This document shows, piece after piece, positions 35,201 through 43,792 of a stretch of DNA of 64,000 bases. This DNA comes from Streptomyces fuscichromogenes (GTDB lineage Bacteria; Actinomycetota; Actinomycetes; Streptomycetales; Streptomycetaceae). Every line of letters begins with the position of its first letter. Positions within the stretch are counted from its first letter, which is position 1. The stretch lies in contig NZ_BMML01000004.1 in assembly GCF_014645815.1 (NCBI RefSeq), positions 434,001 to 498,000 of the forward strand, written 5' to 3'. A program made the translations under genes and the position numbers. The notes below the pieces were generated by a model that made no database searches, was not told the DNA's origin, and saw only the letters and a list, made by a program, of their open reading frames with translations.

Positions 35201-35390
35201 GGACCGGCTCGTCGCGGACCTGGAGTACGCCACCGACCTCTACACACGGGATTCCGCCGCCCACCTCCTGGACTCCGTGCTGGCCGTCGTCGCGGAGCTC
35301 GACACCGCGCCCGACGAGCCGGTGCTGCGCGGTCCGGCCGTTCCCGACCACGCCGACGAGGCCGACTTCGACTACGGAGCGATGCAGTGA
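32280..35390 (+). CDS. NRPS D: A-T-C
   Basis: 1036 aa from GTG 32280, GTGA overlap with NRPS C. A domain ~1-510 (FTSGSTGEPKG ~173, GYGPTENTT, YRTGDRV, PLGPTGKVDHG ~491); pocket read DALWMGGTFK, valine-like. T domain FFDIGGDSLKL (~551). C domain ~610-1020 with DLHHLIADGVS (~729), intact. A FEDVP repeat is inserted just before A3. Starting with A rather than C means this protein either starts a chain or receives it from a C domain at the end of another polypeptide, such as NRPS B. Confidence 0.9.
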   Translation: MTIAERFRAQVAQHPDRVALAEDGSVRTYARLLADAEAFASGLTRLGVRKGTLVGIAGGRSASFVTALVGTVLAGAGYVPLNPGHPAVRLRRIAAKADLRLVVRTGDGPGPEAAALPDRTRLRTAAEVLDEGDADTAPDENAPFEDVPFEDVPFEDVPFEDVPDESVPAYVMFTSGSTGEPKGVVVGQAGVIRLVCGARYAGFRPQDRIAHGAAPEFDAATLEIWGALLNGAALHIADAETMARPALYGAFLRRERITFAWLTAPLFHRMAEHDPGMFARLRVLMTGGDVVSPKHAALALEHCPGLELYNGYGPTENTTFTTVHRVTRPVPEPIPIGRAIEATDLFVCDDRGDPVPDGTEGELWVAGAGVARGYLNDPELTATRFRDGRYRTGDRVTRDTAGVLHFHGRVDQQVKIMGQLVEPAEVTAALRTLPEVRQAHTVARRDAAGEARLIAYAVTDGTGAGPLRSALARLLPGYLRPARLLVLDELPLGPTGKVDHGRLPLPDEAGPADAGEPADEDVPADEDVPPLHRLWATVLGCRASDLDPDSGFFDIGGDSLKLARLLDLIDRRMGRSLRFADAYEADTLREMARRLAAAPAAVPAIPAGTGSTGAVHPSQRGLYALWQARPDSLAYNIPIRLDLDGPLDPDRLRAALRTLVRRHDALRTRLFVDATGLRQQVLDEAELAWESVPPGDPDTELAGFVRPFDPAVPPLLRARLAGSRLYLDLHHLIADGVSVRVLVQQLLDLHEGEAEGAVRPVVRWLDAAEWCAERATRDHGYWVRELDGMPGAGTLVTDHPRPPRPGDAGARERRDPVAAALLTRAARSHRTTPFVVLLAAYATTLVRTGGATSLVIGAPMHGRSHPDLADTVGMFVTTVPVPVRITPGMSLAGLVSDLDATHRRALDRQHFAFDGLAVGRGARPGTRNPLFDAFLALQNIAVYAYSAGNLRARLELLPTGSPRFDLNLQVHDHPDRLVADLEYATDLYTRDSAAHLLDSVLAVVAELDTAPDEPVLRGPAVPDHADEADFDYGAMQ
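32706..32765 (+). repeat. Four perfect 15-bp tandem repeats (FEDVP) inside NRPS D
   Basis: CCGTTCGAGGACGTG repeats four times without a change, then a diverged fifth copy. It encodes an acidic FEDVP linker upstream of the A3 motif. Identical copies suggest recent expansion. Confidence 0.95.
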
Positions 35391-38300
35391 CCAATGTGAT
35401 TGCGGGTCGGGCGGTACCGGGGGTCCCCGAGGCGACGTCGTACTGGCTCGCCTGGATCGACGCGCTCCCCGAAGCCACCCTGCTCTGCCGGGACCTGCTC
35501 GGGACGGAGCAGGCCGACCGGCCCACGGCGACGGCGACGGCCGCTCTGGACCCGGCCGTCGCCGCGCGCGCGGCCGCGGTCACCCGCGACGACCCCACCC
35601 TGGTCCAGGTGCTGTCGACGGCGGTGACCGCACTGCTCGCGGCCGTGCGGACGGACACCCGGGACGTCTGCGTGCTGACGGACTCCGGCGGGCGCGTCTT
35701 CCCGGTGCGGATCGTCGTCGACCCCGGGCAGTCCGGTCGGCAGCTGCTCTCCGCGGTCCGGGAGGCGTACCTCACCGGAGCCCGGAACCTCGGTGTGTCC
35801 CCCGAGGCGCTGCTGCGGCGCGAGGGCGTCGTCCCCACCGACTTCGCGGTCGTGGGCACCGATGTGCGACAGCCGCCCGCGGGGAGCACCCTGGGGTTCT
35901 CGATGGCGGACGGCCGGCTGTCGGTGAGCTACCGCACCGATCTGTTCCTGGCGTCGACGGCCGACCGGCTGGCACGCACCTTCACCAGGATCCTCACCGA
36001 GCTGCTCGACCCGGCCGGGCCGGGCACGCTGGGCCCGGTGCTCACCTCGGTGGACCCCGCCGAGGCCGAGCGGCTCGCCGCGGTCAACCGGACCGGTCGT
36101 CCCCGGGCCGAGGGCGTCCTCCTCCACCACGGCCTCCAGGACGGGGCCGCGCGGTTCCCGGACCGGGTGGCGGTGCGCGACGACGGCACCACCTATGCCG
36201 AGCTCAACCAGCGAGCTAACCGGCTGGCCCGGCGGCTGCGCGAACTCGGCACCGGCCCCGGCGACATCGTCGGGATGGCGGTGCCCCGGTCCACGGACGA
36301 ACTGGTCGCGCTCTACGCCATCGTGAAGGCCGGCGCCGCGTACCTGCCGATCGACACGGCGCTCCCGGCGGCCCGGATCCGGCACATGATCGAGGAGAGC
36401 CGGGCCCGGATCGTCGTCGGTGCGCGGTGCCCGGGTGCCGAGGTGCTGGTCGATCCGGCCGACCCCGGGCTCGCGGCGCTGGACGGTACGGACCTGCCGG
36501 ACCTCGCGGGCGAGGACGATCTGGCGTACGTCATCTACACCTCGGGGTCGACCGGGACGCCCAAGGGCGTGATGGTCGAGCACCGGGCCATCGTCAACCG
36601 GCTGACCTGGATGCAGCGGGCCTACCCACTGGCCGCCGACGACGTCGTCCTGCACAAGACGCCGGTCTCGTTCGACGTCTCGCTCTGGGAGATCTTCTGG
36701 TGGTCGATGGCCGGCTGCTCGGTGAGCACGCTGCCGGTCGGCGCCGAGCGCGAGCCGCTGGCCATCCTGGACCGCATCCGGGAACACGCCGTCACCACGC
36801 TGCACTTCGTCCCGTCGATGCTCCAGGCGATGCTGCCCAGACTCCGCAACCGGCGTCCCGAGGGGCTGCGGCGCATCTTCGCCAGCGGGGAGGCGCTGAG
36901 CGCCGAGTCCGTCCGGCTGCTCAGGGAGGCGTACCCGGACGGGGGACCCGCCCTGATCAACCTGTACGGGCCCACCGAGGCGGCCGTCGACGTCACCCAC
37001 TACGACTGCACCGGCCACGACGTGCGTCGGCCGGTCCCGCTCGGAGTCCCCATCGACAACCTGCGCCTGCGGATCCTGACCCGGGACGGCCGTCCGGCGC
37101 CGGTCGGGGTGCCGGGCGAGCTGTACCTGCTGGGCGCCGGGCTGGCCCGCGGCTATCTGCGCGCCCCCGCGCGTACCGCGCAGCGCTTCGTGCCGGACGC
37201 CCAGGAGCACGGCGAGCGTGCCTACCGGACCGGCGACGCGGCCCGGTGGCTGGAGGACGGCTCGGTGGAGTACCTCGGCCGCCTGGACACACAGGTGAAG
37301 ATCCGCGGGCACCGGATCGAACTGGGCGAGATCGAACACGTCATGCGCGGGGTGGCGGGCGTGACGGACTGCGCGGCGATCGCCGTCGACGGGATGCTGC
37401 GCGGGTTCGTGGTCGCGGACGGACCGGATGCCGAGGAGACCGTGCGGGCCGCTCTCACCGAGCGGCTGCCGGCCTACGCGGTGCCCGCGCGGATCCGCCG
37501 GATCACCGAGATCCCGCACACCTCGAACGGCAAGCGGGACCTGAAGGCGCTGGCCGCGCTCCGCACCCGGACCGGCCGCGGCACACCCCGCGGCGAGACG
37601 GAGACCACGCTGGCCGGCATCTTCTCGGGCGTGCTCGGCGGCGGGCCCGTCGGCGCCGAGGACAACCTCTTCGACCTCGGCCTCGACTCCATCAGGTTCA
37701 TCGGCGCGCTGGCCGCGGCCCGGCCGGCCGGTCTGGAGTTCACCCTCCAGGAGCTGTTCGCCCATCCGACCGTGGCCGCGCTGGCCCGGGTGGCGCGCCG
37801 GGCCGAGGACACCGACGAGGACCGGCCCACAGCGCCGTTCGCCCTGCTCACCGGGGAGGACGCGAAGGCCGGGCTGCCCGCCGACGCGGTGGACGCGTAC
37901 CCGCTGACGCACTTGCAGCGCGGACTGCTCTACGAGGTCGCGACCCGGGACGCGGCGGTCTACCACGACGTGTCCGGCTATCGCTACGACGGGCCGCTGG
38001 ACTGGCCGCTGTTCCTGCGGGCGGCGCGGGAGGCGGCCGACCGGCACCCGGCGTTGCGCACCTCCTTCCACCCCGGGCGCCAGCCGGTCCCGGTGCAGGT
38101 GGTGCACCGGACGGCCCCGGACTGGTGCCGGCCGGTCGACCTGTCCGGCCGGACCGAGGCGGAGCAGCGCGCCTACCTCGCGGCGGCGGTCGAGCAGGAG
38201 CTGCGGGCAGGCTTCCCGGACGGCGAACCGGGCCTGGTCCGCATGCGGGTCTGCGATCTGGGCGGCGAACGCCGGCACCTGCTGCTGAGCTATCACGCGG

Positions 38301-41300
38301 CGGCGCTCGACGGATGGAGCGTGAACCGGCTGCTGCACGACCTCTTCGCCCACTACGGGGCGCTGCGCACCACCGGCGCCCCCGCCCGGCTCGCCGAGCC
38401 GGTGGGCTTCGAGCGCTTCGTCGCGCTGGAACAGCGCGCCGTGGCGTCCGCCGAGCACCGGGAGTTCTGGCACGGCGTGCTCGACGGCGCGGAGCCGACC
38501 GGGGTGCCCCGGCTGCCCGACGCAGGCCTGGACGCGGCGCAGACGCTGCGCACGCTCGACGTCCCGCTGGACGCCGAACTCGGCACGGAGCTCAGGGCCC
38601 TCGCCGGCCGGATCGGCGTACCGGTGAAGTCGGTACTGATGGCGGCGCACCTGGCGGTGCTGGCCTTCGTGTCCGGTCGCGTCGACGTCACCACCGGATA
38701 CGAGCTGAGCGGCCGTCCCGAGCAGCAGCACGGGGACACCACCCTCGGGCTCTTCCTCAACACCCTGCCGCTGCGGGCGCGGACCGATGCCGACAGCTGG
38801 ACCGAGCTGATCCGCCGCGTCCACGCCTCGGAGGTGGCGCTGCTGCCGCACCGGCGTTTCCCGATGGGCGAGCTGGTCCGGGAGGCGGGCCGCGACCTGT
38901 TCGAGGTGGTCTTCAACTTCACCCACTTCCATGTGCTCAACGACCTCGACCGGCAGCACGGGTTCCGGCTCCGCCGTGTCTCGGTGCACAGCCAGACCGA
39001 GTTCCCGCTGCGGGCGGAGTTCTTCCGGGACGCCCTGGACGGCACGGTCGGCCTCAGCCTGCACTACGACGGCTCGGCCTTCGGCACCCGGCAGATCGAG
39101 CGCATCGCCGGTTACTACCGGACCGCTCTGCGGCTGCTGGCCGCCGACCCCTCGCAGGCCCCGGCGGCCCGTTCGCTGATGGACGACGCCGAGGCACGGC
39201 AGCTGGCCGCCTTCCGGTCCGGACCCGACCACGAGGTGCCGGGCGAGACGGTGCTCGACCGGTTCGCCGAAACCGTCGCCGCCCGGCCCGACGCCGTCGC
39301 CGTCCAGCACGCGACGGACGCGCTCGGCTATCGCGAGCTGGACCGGGAGTCCCGGCGACTGGCCGCGGGCCTGGCCGCGCGAGGCGTACGGCCGGGCGAG
39401 GCGGTGGGCGTGCGGATGACCCGGGGCCTGCCGTGGGCGGTGGCCGTGCTGGGCATCCTCCGGGCGGGCGCCGTCTATCTGCCACTGGCGCCGGGGGACC
39501 CGGACGAGCGAGTCGCCCGCATGGTCCGGCGGGCCGACTGCCGACTGGTGCTCACGCGGGCGGAGTACGAGGCGGTCCTCGAAACGGCGGAGACCCGGGC
39601 GGCCGACCTGACCGCGGCGGCTGACCTGACCGAGGTGGTTGACCCGGCCGAGGTGGTCGTGGCGATAGAGGCGGCCGGCTCGGCCGAGGTGGTCGTGGCG
39701 AACACGGCTGACCCGGCCAAGGCGGCGGACCCGACCGAGGCGGCCGACCCGACCCCGGTGGTCGAGGCGGTGGTGGCGGCCGGTGATCCCGCCTATGTCA
39801 TCTTCACCTCCGGCTCCACCGGTGAGCCCAAGGGCGCGACGGTGACCCACCGCGGCATGCTGAACCACCTCCAGGCCAAGATCGTGGACCTCGGTCTCGG
39901 CGGCTCCGACGTGGTGGCCCAGACCGCCTCGCAGTGCTTCGACATCTCCGTCTGGCAGTTGCTCGCGGGGTGGCTCACCGGCGGCCGGTCGGTGATCGTC
40001 GACGACGTCGTCGACCCGGCCGATCTGTGGCGGACGGTCGGCGACACCGGGGTGACCGTCCTGGAGGTGGTCCCGGCACTGCTCGACGCACTGCTCGACG
40101 ACCCCGCACGGCCTGCCGGACTCGGCCCGCTGCGCTACCTGATGGTCACCGGCGAGGCGTTCCAACCCGCCCTGGCCCGGCGCTGGTTCGCCGCGTACCA
40201 GGTGCCGGTGGTCAACGCGTACGGGCCGACCGAGGCCTCCGACGACATCACCCACCACATCGTCACGGCACCGGTGGACACCGAACGGGTACCGGTGGGG
40301 CGGCCGGTTCTGAACACCACGCTGCACGTGGTGGGAGAGAACGGAACGGCGGTCCCCATCGGCACCCTCGGCGAGATCCTGGTGAGCGGTCCGGCGGTAG
40401 GCGCCGGCTACGTCAACGATCCGGAGCGGACGGCTGCCGCGTTCCCGCCCAACACCCTCGACGACACCTCCCCGCGGCTCTACCGCACCGGCGACCTCGG
40501 CCGCTGGCTGCCGGACGGGCTGCTCGACTGTGTCGGCCGGCGGGACCAGCAGGTCAAGGTACGGGGGTACCGGATCGAGCTGCCGGAGATCGAGCAGGCG
40601 CTGACCCGGGTGCCCGGCATCACGACCGCCTTCGTCTTCGTCCGCCGCCAGGCCGGGCAGAGCCTGCTGGCCGCCCGGTACAGCGGTGCGACCGGCCTCG
40701 ACGCGGCCGCGATCCGTGCCGAACTGGCCCGCGAACTCCCCGCCCACATGCTGCCGGACGTCATCGCCCCGCTCGCCGAGGTGCCGTTGAACGCGAACGG
40801 CAAGGCGGACCGGCCCGCCATCGCCGCCCTGCCGCTGCCGCAGTCGGAGCGACGCCGGCCCCGGCCGCCCGCGACGGCGGCCGAACGGGAGGTGGTCGCC
40901 CTGTTCGCGGCCGCCCTCGGCCTGCCCGCCGACGCCGTCGGCGCCGACGGCGACTTCTTCGAACTGGGCGGCCACTCGCTCAGCGCGATGGCGGCGGCGG
41001 CGCGCTCCGGCGGCCGGTTCGGCGTACGCGAACTGCTGCGCCACCGCACCGCCGAGGCACTGGCACGGGCCACCGGGCCCACCGACAGCGGCCTCCTCGC
41101 CGAGATCGCGGCGGCCGACCGGCCGGAGCTGACCGTGGTGTGCTTCCCGTACGCGGGCGGTTCCCCGGTGGGCTACCTGCCGCTCGCCAAGGCTCTGCAG
41201 GAGTCGCTTCCCGTACGGTTCCTGGTGCTGGACCTGCCGCCGGGAGCGGACCCCGACCCGGGCCGGCTGCTGGGCACCCTGGTGGCGGAGCTGGACCAGG

Positions 41301-41827
41301 TGGCGGGACCGCTCACCCTGCTGGGCCACTGCGCGGGCGCGGGACCGGCACTGGCGCTCGCCCGCCGGCTGCCGTCCGGGCGGGTGGCGTCGGTGGTCGT
41401 CGTCGGCAAGACGCTCAAGTCGGTCGACCCGGCGGACCATCCCGTGCGGGAGGTCCTGGACGCCCCGGACGAGACGGTCCGGGACTGGGCGGTACCGGAC
41501 ACCGAGGCGCCGGACCAGCCCGCGCCGACGCCGGACGAGGTGGCCGCGCTGCGCCGTGACACCGCGCTCGGCAATGCCTTCCTGGCCGATCTGCTGCGCG
41601 CCGGCGAGCCGTTGACCCGGCCGTTCACCGTCGTCGTGGCCGCCGACGACCCGGTGGTACCCGATGTCGCGGGCACCGTGCCGAACTGGGCGCTGCTCGC
41701 CGCCGATCCGCGCGTGGTCGGCGTCCCCGACGGCGGCCACTACCTCAACCGGACCCGGCCCCGACTGCTCGCCTCCCTGCTCATGCCCGCCACGGAGACG
41801 CCACATGCGCAACCCGACCGTGCCTGA
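35387..41827 (+). CDS. NRPS E: partial C-A(Ser)-T-C*-A(Dab/Dap-like)-T-TE(Cys)
   Basis: 2146 aa from GTG 35387, GTGA overlap. Residues 1-230 are only the second lobe of a C domain. A1 ~245-725 (IYTSGSTGTPKG ~384) has pocket DVWHFSLVDK, exactly the serine code of EntF. T1 is FDLGLDSIRF (~762), a GLDS rather than GGxS carrier. C-like domain ~840-1260 has HAAALDG at ~971: the second, catalytic His of HHxxxDG is Ala. A2 ~1285-1815 (FTSGSTGEPKG ~1472) reads DIWEMTADDK, one change from DIWELTADDK, remembered as a Dab code; with SbnA/SbnB next door, Dap is a fair alternative. T2 FFELGGHSLSA (~1856). TE ~1905-2130 has GHCAGAG (~1980), a Cys nucleophile. A Val/Ala/Asp-rich degenerate repeat (~1400-1460) precedes A2 motif 3. 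Confidence 0.92.
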   Translation: MTNVIAGRAVPGVPEATSYWLAWIDALPEATLLCRDLLGTEQADRPTATATAALDPAVAARAAAVTRDDPTLVQVLSTAVTALLAAVRTDTRDVCVLTDSGGRVFPVRIVVDPGQSGRQLLSAVREAYLTGARNLGVSPEALLRREGVVPTDFAVVGTDVRQPPAGSTLGFSMADGRLSVSYRTDLFLASTADRLARTFTRILTELLDPAGPGTLGPVLTSVDPAEAERLAAVNRTGRPRAEGVLLHHGLQDGAARFPDRVAVRDDGTTYAELNQRANRLARRLRELGTGPGDIVGMAVPRSTDELVALYAIVKAGAAYLPIDTALPAARIRHMIEESRARIVVGARCPGAEVLVDPADPGLAALDGTDLPDLAGEDDLAYVIYTSGSTGTPKGVMVEHRAIVNRLTWMQRAYPLAADDVVLHKTPVSFDVSLWEIFWWSMAGCSVSTLPVGAEREPLAILDRIREHAVTTLHFVPSMLQAMLPRLRNRRPEGLRRIFASGEALSAESVRLLREAYPDGGPALINLYGPTEAAVDVTHYDCTGHDVRRPVPLGVPIDNLRLRILTRDGRPAPVGVPGELYLLGAGLARGYLRAPARTAQRFVPDAQEHGERAYRTGDAARWLEDGSVEYLGRLDTQVKIRGHRIELGEIEHVMRGVAGVTDCAAIAVDGMLRGFVVADGPDAEETVRAALTERLPAYAVPARIRRITEIPHTSNGKRDLKALAALRTRTGRGTPRGETETTLAGIFSGVLGGGPVGAEDNLFDLGLDSIRFIGALAAARPAGLEFTLQELFAHPTVAALARVARRAEDTDEDRPTAPFALLTGEDAKAGLPADAVDAYPLTHLQRGLLYEVATRDAAVYHDVSGYRYDGPLDWPLFLRAAREAADRHPALRTSFHPGRQPVPVQVVHRTAPDWCRPVDLSGRTEAEQRAYLAAAVEQELRAGFPDGEPGLVRMRVCDLGGERRHLLLSYHAAALDGWSVNRLLHDLFAHYGALRTTGAPARLAEPVGFERFVALEQRAVASAEHREFWHGVLDGAEPTGVPRLPDAGLDAAQTLRTLDVPLDAELGTELRALAGRIGVPVKSVLMAAHLAVLAFVSGRVDVTTGYELSGRPEQQHGDTTLGLFLNTLPLRARTDADSWTELIRRVHASEVALLPHRRFPMGELVREAGRDLFEVVFNFTHFHVLNDLDRQHGFRLRRVSVHSQTEFPLRAEFFRDALDGTVGLSLHYDGSAFGTRQIERIAGYYRTALRLLAADPSQAPAARSLMDDAEARQLAAFRSGPDHEVPGETVLDRFAETVAARPDAVAVQHATDALGYRELDRESRRLAAGLAARGVRPGEAVGVRMTRGLPWAVAVLGILRAGAVYLPLAPGDPDERVARMVRRADCRLVLTRAEYEAVLETAETRAADLTAAADLTEVVDPAEVVVAIEAAGSAEVVVANTADPAKAADPTEAADPTPVVEAVVAAGDPAYVIFTSGSTGEPKGATVTHRGMLNHLQAKIVDLGLGGSDVVAQTASQCFDISVWQLLAGWLTGGRSVIVDDVVDPADLWRTVGDTGVTVLEVVPALLDALLDDPARPAGLGPLRYLMVTGEAFQPALARRWFAAYQVPVVNAYGPTEASDDITHHIVTAPVDTERVPVGRPVLNTTLHVVGENGTAVPIGTLGEILVSGPAVGAGYVNDPERTAAAFPPNTLDDTSPRLYRTGDLGRWLPDGLLDCVGRRDQQVKVRGYRIELPEIEQALTRVPGITTAFVFVRRQAGQSLLAARYSGATGLDAAAIRAELARELPAHMLPDVIAPLAEVPLNANGKADRPAIAALPLPQSERRRPRPPATAAEREVVALFAAALGLPADAVGADGDFFELGGHSLSAMAAAARSGGRFGVRELLRHRTAEALARATGPTDSGLLAEIAAADRPELTVVCFPYAGGSPVGYLPLAKALQESLPVRFLVLDLPPGADPDPGRLLGTLVAELDQVAGPLTLLGHCAGAGPALALARRLPSGRVASVVVVGKTLKSVDPADHPVREVLDAPDETVRDWAVPDTEAPDQPAPTPDEVAALRRDTALGNAFLADLLRAGEPLTRPFTVVVAADDPVVPDVAGTVPNWALLAADPRVVGVPDGGHYLNRTRPRLLASLLMPATETPHAQPDRA

Positions 41828-42806
41828 CCCCGGCGAGGACTTCGTCCCGCTGACCGGCCTGCTGCCGCACGCCGAGCTGTGGCTCAAGCTGGAGTCCCGC
41901 AACCCCGCCGGGTCGATCAAGATGAAGACCGCGACCGCCATGATCGACGCGGCCGAGCGCTCCGGGCTGCTCCGGCCCGGCGCCGAGCTCATCGAGTCGA
42001 CCTCGGGCAACCTCGGCGTCGCGATGGCCGCGATCTGCGCGGCCCGCGGCTACCACCTCACCCTGGTGACCGACCCCAACAGCAACTACCGCAGCGTCCA
42101 GCAGATGCGGGCGCTCGGCGCCGAGGTGGTGGTGGTCGAGCGGCGCGACGACAACGGCGGCTATCTCGGTTCCCGGATCGCCTACATCAGCCTGCGGCTG
42201 GCCACCGAGCCCGGCCTCGTCTGGCTCAACCAGTACGCGAACCCGGCGAACGTGGCGGCCCACCGGGACGGCACCGCGGTCGAGATCTGCGAGCGGTTCG
42301 GGGTGCCCGACTGGCTGTTCGTCGGGGTGGGCACGTCGGGCACGCTGATGGGCTGCGTGGAGCACTTCGCCGGTCTCGGCACCCGGCCGACCGTGGTCGC
42401 GGTCGACGTGCTCGGCTCGATCACGTTCGGCGGCGCACCGGCCCGCCGGCTGATCCCCGGAATGGGAGCGAGCCGGAAGCCGGAGATCTTCGCGCCGGGG
42501 GAGTACCGCCGGGTCCTGGTCTCCGAACGGGACACGATCGTCGCCTGTCGCCGGATCGCGTCCCGGTACGGCCTGCTCGTCGGCGGCTCGACCGGCACCG
42601 TGGTGGCGGCGGCCATGGCCCACCGGCACCGCCTGCCGCCCGGCAGCCGGGTGCTGGCGATCTCGCCCGACCTCGGCGGCGCCTATCTGGACACCATCTA
42701 CGACGACGGCTGGGTCGCCACCCATTTCGGCGACGAACTGCTGCGGGACAGCGCGAGGTCGGCGCGCAGACCGGTCCGCGAAGAGCTAGTGAAAGCGAGA
42801 ACATGA
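41805..42806 (+). CDS. sbnA: SbnA-type 2,3-diaminopropionate biosynthesis enzyme (PLP)
   Basis: 333 aa from ATG 41805, with GGAGACG just upstream and a 23-bp overlap with NRPS E. A cysteine-synthase-fold PLP enzyme: the lysine motif is NPAGSIKMKTA, followed by ESTSGNLGVAMA, a phosphate-binding GTSGTLMG loop and GGSTGTVVAAA. SbnA condenses O-phospho-L-serine with glutamate to N-(2-amino-2-carboxyethyl)-L-glutamate, the first step to L-2,3-diaminopropionate. Pairing with the next gene is as in staphyloferrin B, viomycin and dapdiamide clusters. It identifies Dap as a building block here. Confidence 0.9.
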   Translation: MRNPTVPDPGEDFVPLTGLLPHAELWLKLESRNPAGSIKMKTATAMIDAAERSGLLRPGAELIESTSGNLGVAMAAICAARGYHLTLVTDPNSNYRSVQQMRALGAEVVVVERRDDNGGYLGSRIAYISLRLATEPGLVWLNQYANPANVAAHRDGTAVEICERFGVPDWLFVGVGTSGTLMGCVEHFAGLGTRPTVVAVDVLGSITFGGAPARRLIPGMGASRKPEIFAPGEYRRVLVSERDTIVACRRIASRYGLLVGGSTGTVVAAAMAHRHRLPPGSRVLAISPDLGGAYLDTIYDDGWVATHFGDELLRDSARSARRPVREELVKART

Positions 42807-43789
42807 CTACGACGACTTTCTCGGTGGTCGGCGGACCCGCCGTACGGGCGGCGCTGGCCGGTGCCGAGCAGGACGTGATCGACCGGGTGCGCGAGGCGTA
42901 TCTCCTGCACGACGCGGGGCGGACGGTCAACCCGGACAGCTACTTCCTGCGGTTCCCGGAGAAGCCGGACAGCCGGATCATCGCGCTGCCGGCCTTTCTC
43001 GGCGGCGAGGCCGAGACCGCCGGGATCAAGTGGATCTCCAGCTTCCCGGGCAACCACGACCGGGGACTGCCCAGGGCCTCCGCGGTACTGGTGCTCAACG
43101 ACTACCGCACCGGGTACCCGACGGCGCTGCTGGAGTCGGCGGCGATCAGCGCCGCCCGCACCGCCGCGTCGGCCGCGCTGGCGGCCGGGGTCCTCCAGGA
43201 CGCCCCGCCGCGCAGCTGGGGCGTGATCGGCGCCGGAGTGATCGCCCGGGAGATCTGCCGCTACCTGGCCGCCACCACGCCGGTACCGCCGGTGGTGCAC
43301 TGCCACGACCTGAACCCCGGGGCGGCCGAGCGTCTCGCGGCCGGGCTGCCCGGCGGCCGGGCCGCGGACCTGGCCACCGCGTGCGACGCCGACCTGGTCG
43401 TCTTCGCCACCACGGCTCTGCGCCCGTACCTGCCGGCGGACCACCGGTTCCGGCCCGGCCAGCTGGTCCTGCACGTGTCGCTGCGGGACCTGGCACCGCA
43501 GACCGTGCTGCACGCCGCGAACATCGTCGACGACGTGGACCACTGCCTGAAGCAGAACACGTCACCGCACCTCGCCGAACAGCTCGCCGGTGACCGGTCG
43601 TTCGTGACCGGGACGCTCGCCGGTGTGCTGCGCGGGGACATCGCCGTCCCCGACGACCGGCCGGTGATCTTCTCCCCCTTCGGCATGGGCATCCTCGACC
43701 TCGCCGTGGGCCGTTTCGTACTCGACCGGGCCGTCGCGACGGGCACCGCCACCGAGATCTCCGACTTCTTCGCCCCGAACGGAGCGTGA
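42803..43789 (+). CDS. sbnB: SbnB-type 2,3-diaminopropionate biosynthesis dehydrogenase
   Basis: 328 aa from ATG 42803 with ATGA overlap. Member of the ornithine cyclodeaminase/mu-crystallin fold. KWISSFPGN, RASAVLVLND and ALLESAAISAARTAA are conserved blocks; WGVIGAGVIAREICRYL is the NAD-binding loop. SbnB oxidatively cleaves the SbnA product to L-Dap plus 2-oxoglutarate. Together with the upstream gene the L-Dap route is complete, and the 2-oxoglutarate released is the cosubstrate of the two TauD-type enzymes. Confidence 0.9.
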   Translation: MTTTTFSVVGGPAVRAALAGAEQDVIDRVREAYLLHDAGRTVNPDSYFLRFPEKPDSRIIALPAFLGGEAETAGIKWISSFPGNHDRGLPRASAVLVLNDYRTGYPTALLESAAISAARTAASAALAAGVLQDAPPRSWGVIGAGVIAREICRYLAATTPVPPVVHCHDLNPGAAERLAAGLPGGRAADLATACDADLVVFATTALRPYLPADHRFRPGQLVLHVSLRDLAPQTVLHAANIVDDVDHCLKQNTSPHLAEQLAGDRSFVTGTLAGVLRGDIAVPDDRPVIFSPFGMGILDLAVGRFVLDRAVATGTATEISDFFAPNGA

Positions 43790-43792
43790 CCG

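Noticed and set aside
35387..41827. Assignment of the cluster to sulfazecin or viomycin/capreomycin.
   Set aside because: Single features agree (Cys TE plus Dap genes; acyl-CoA dehydrogenase plus Dap genes), but module order, ATP-grasp number and the absence of sulfotransferase, carbamoyltransferase and capreomycidine genes do not.
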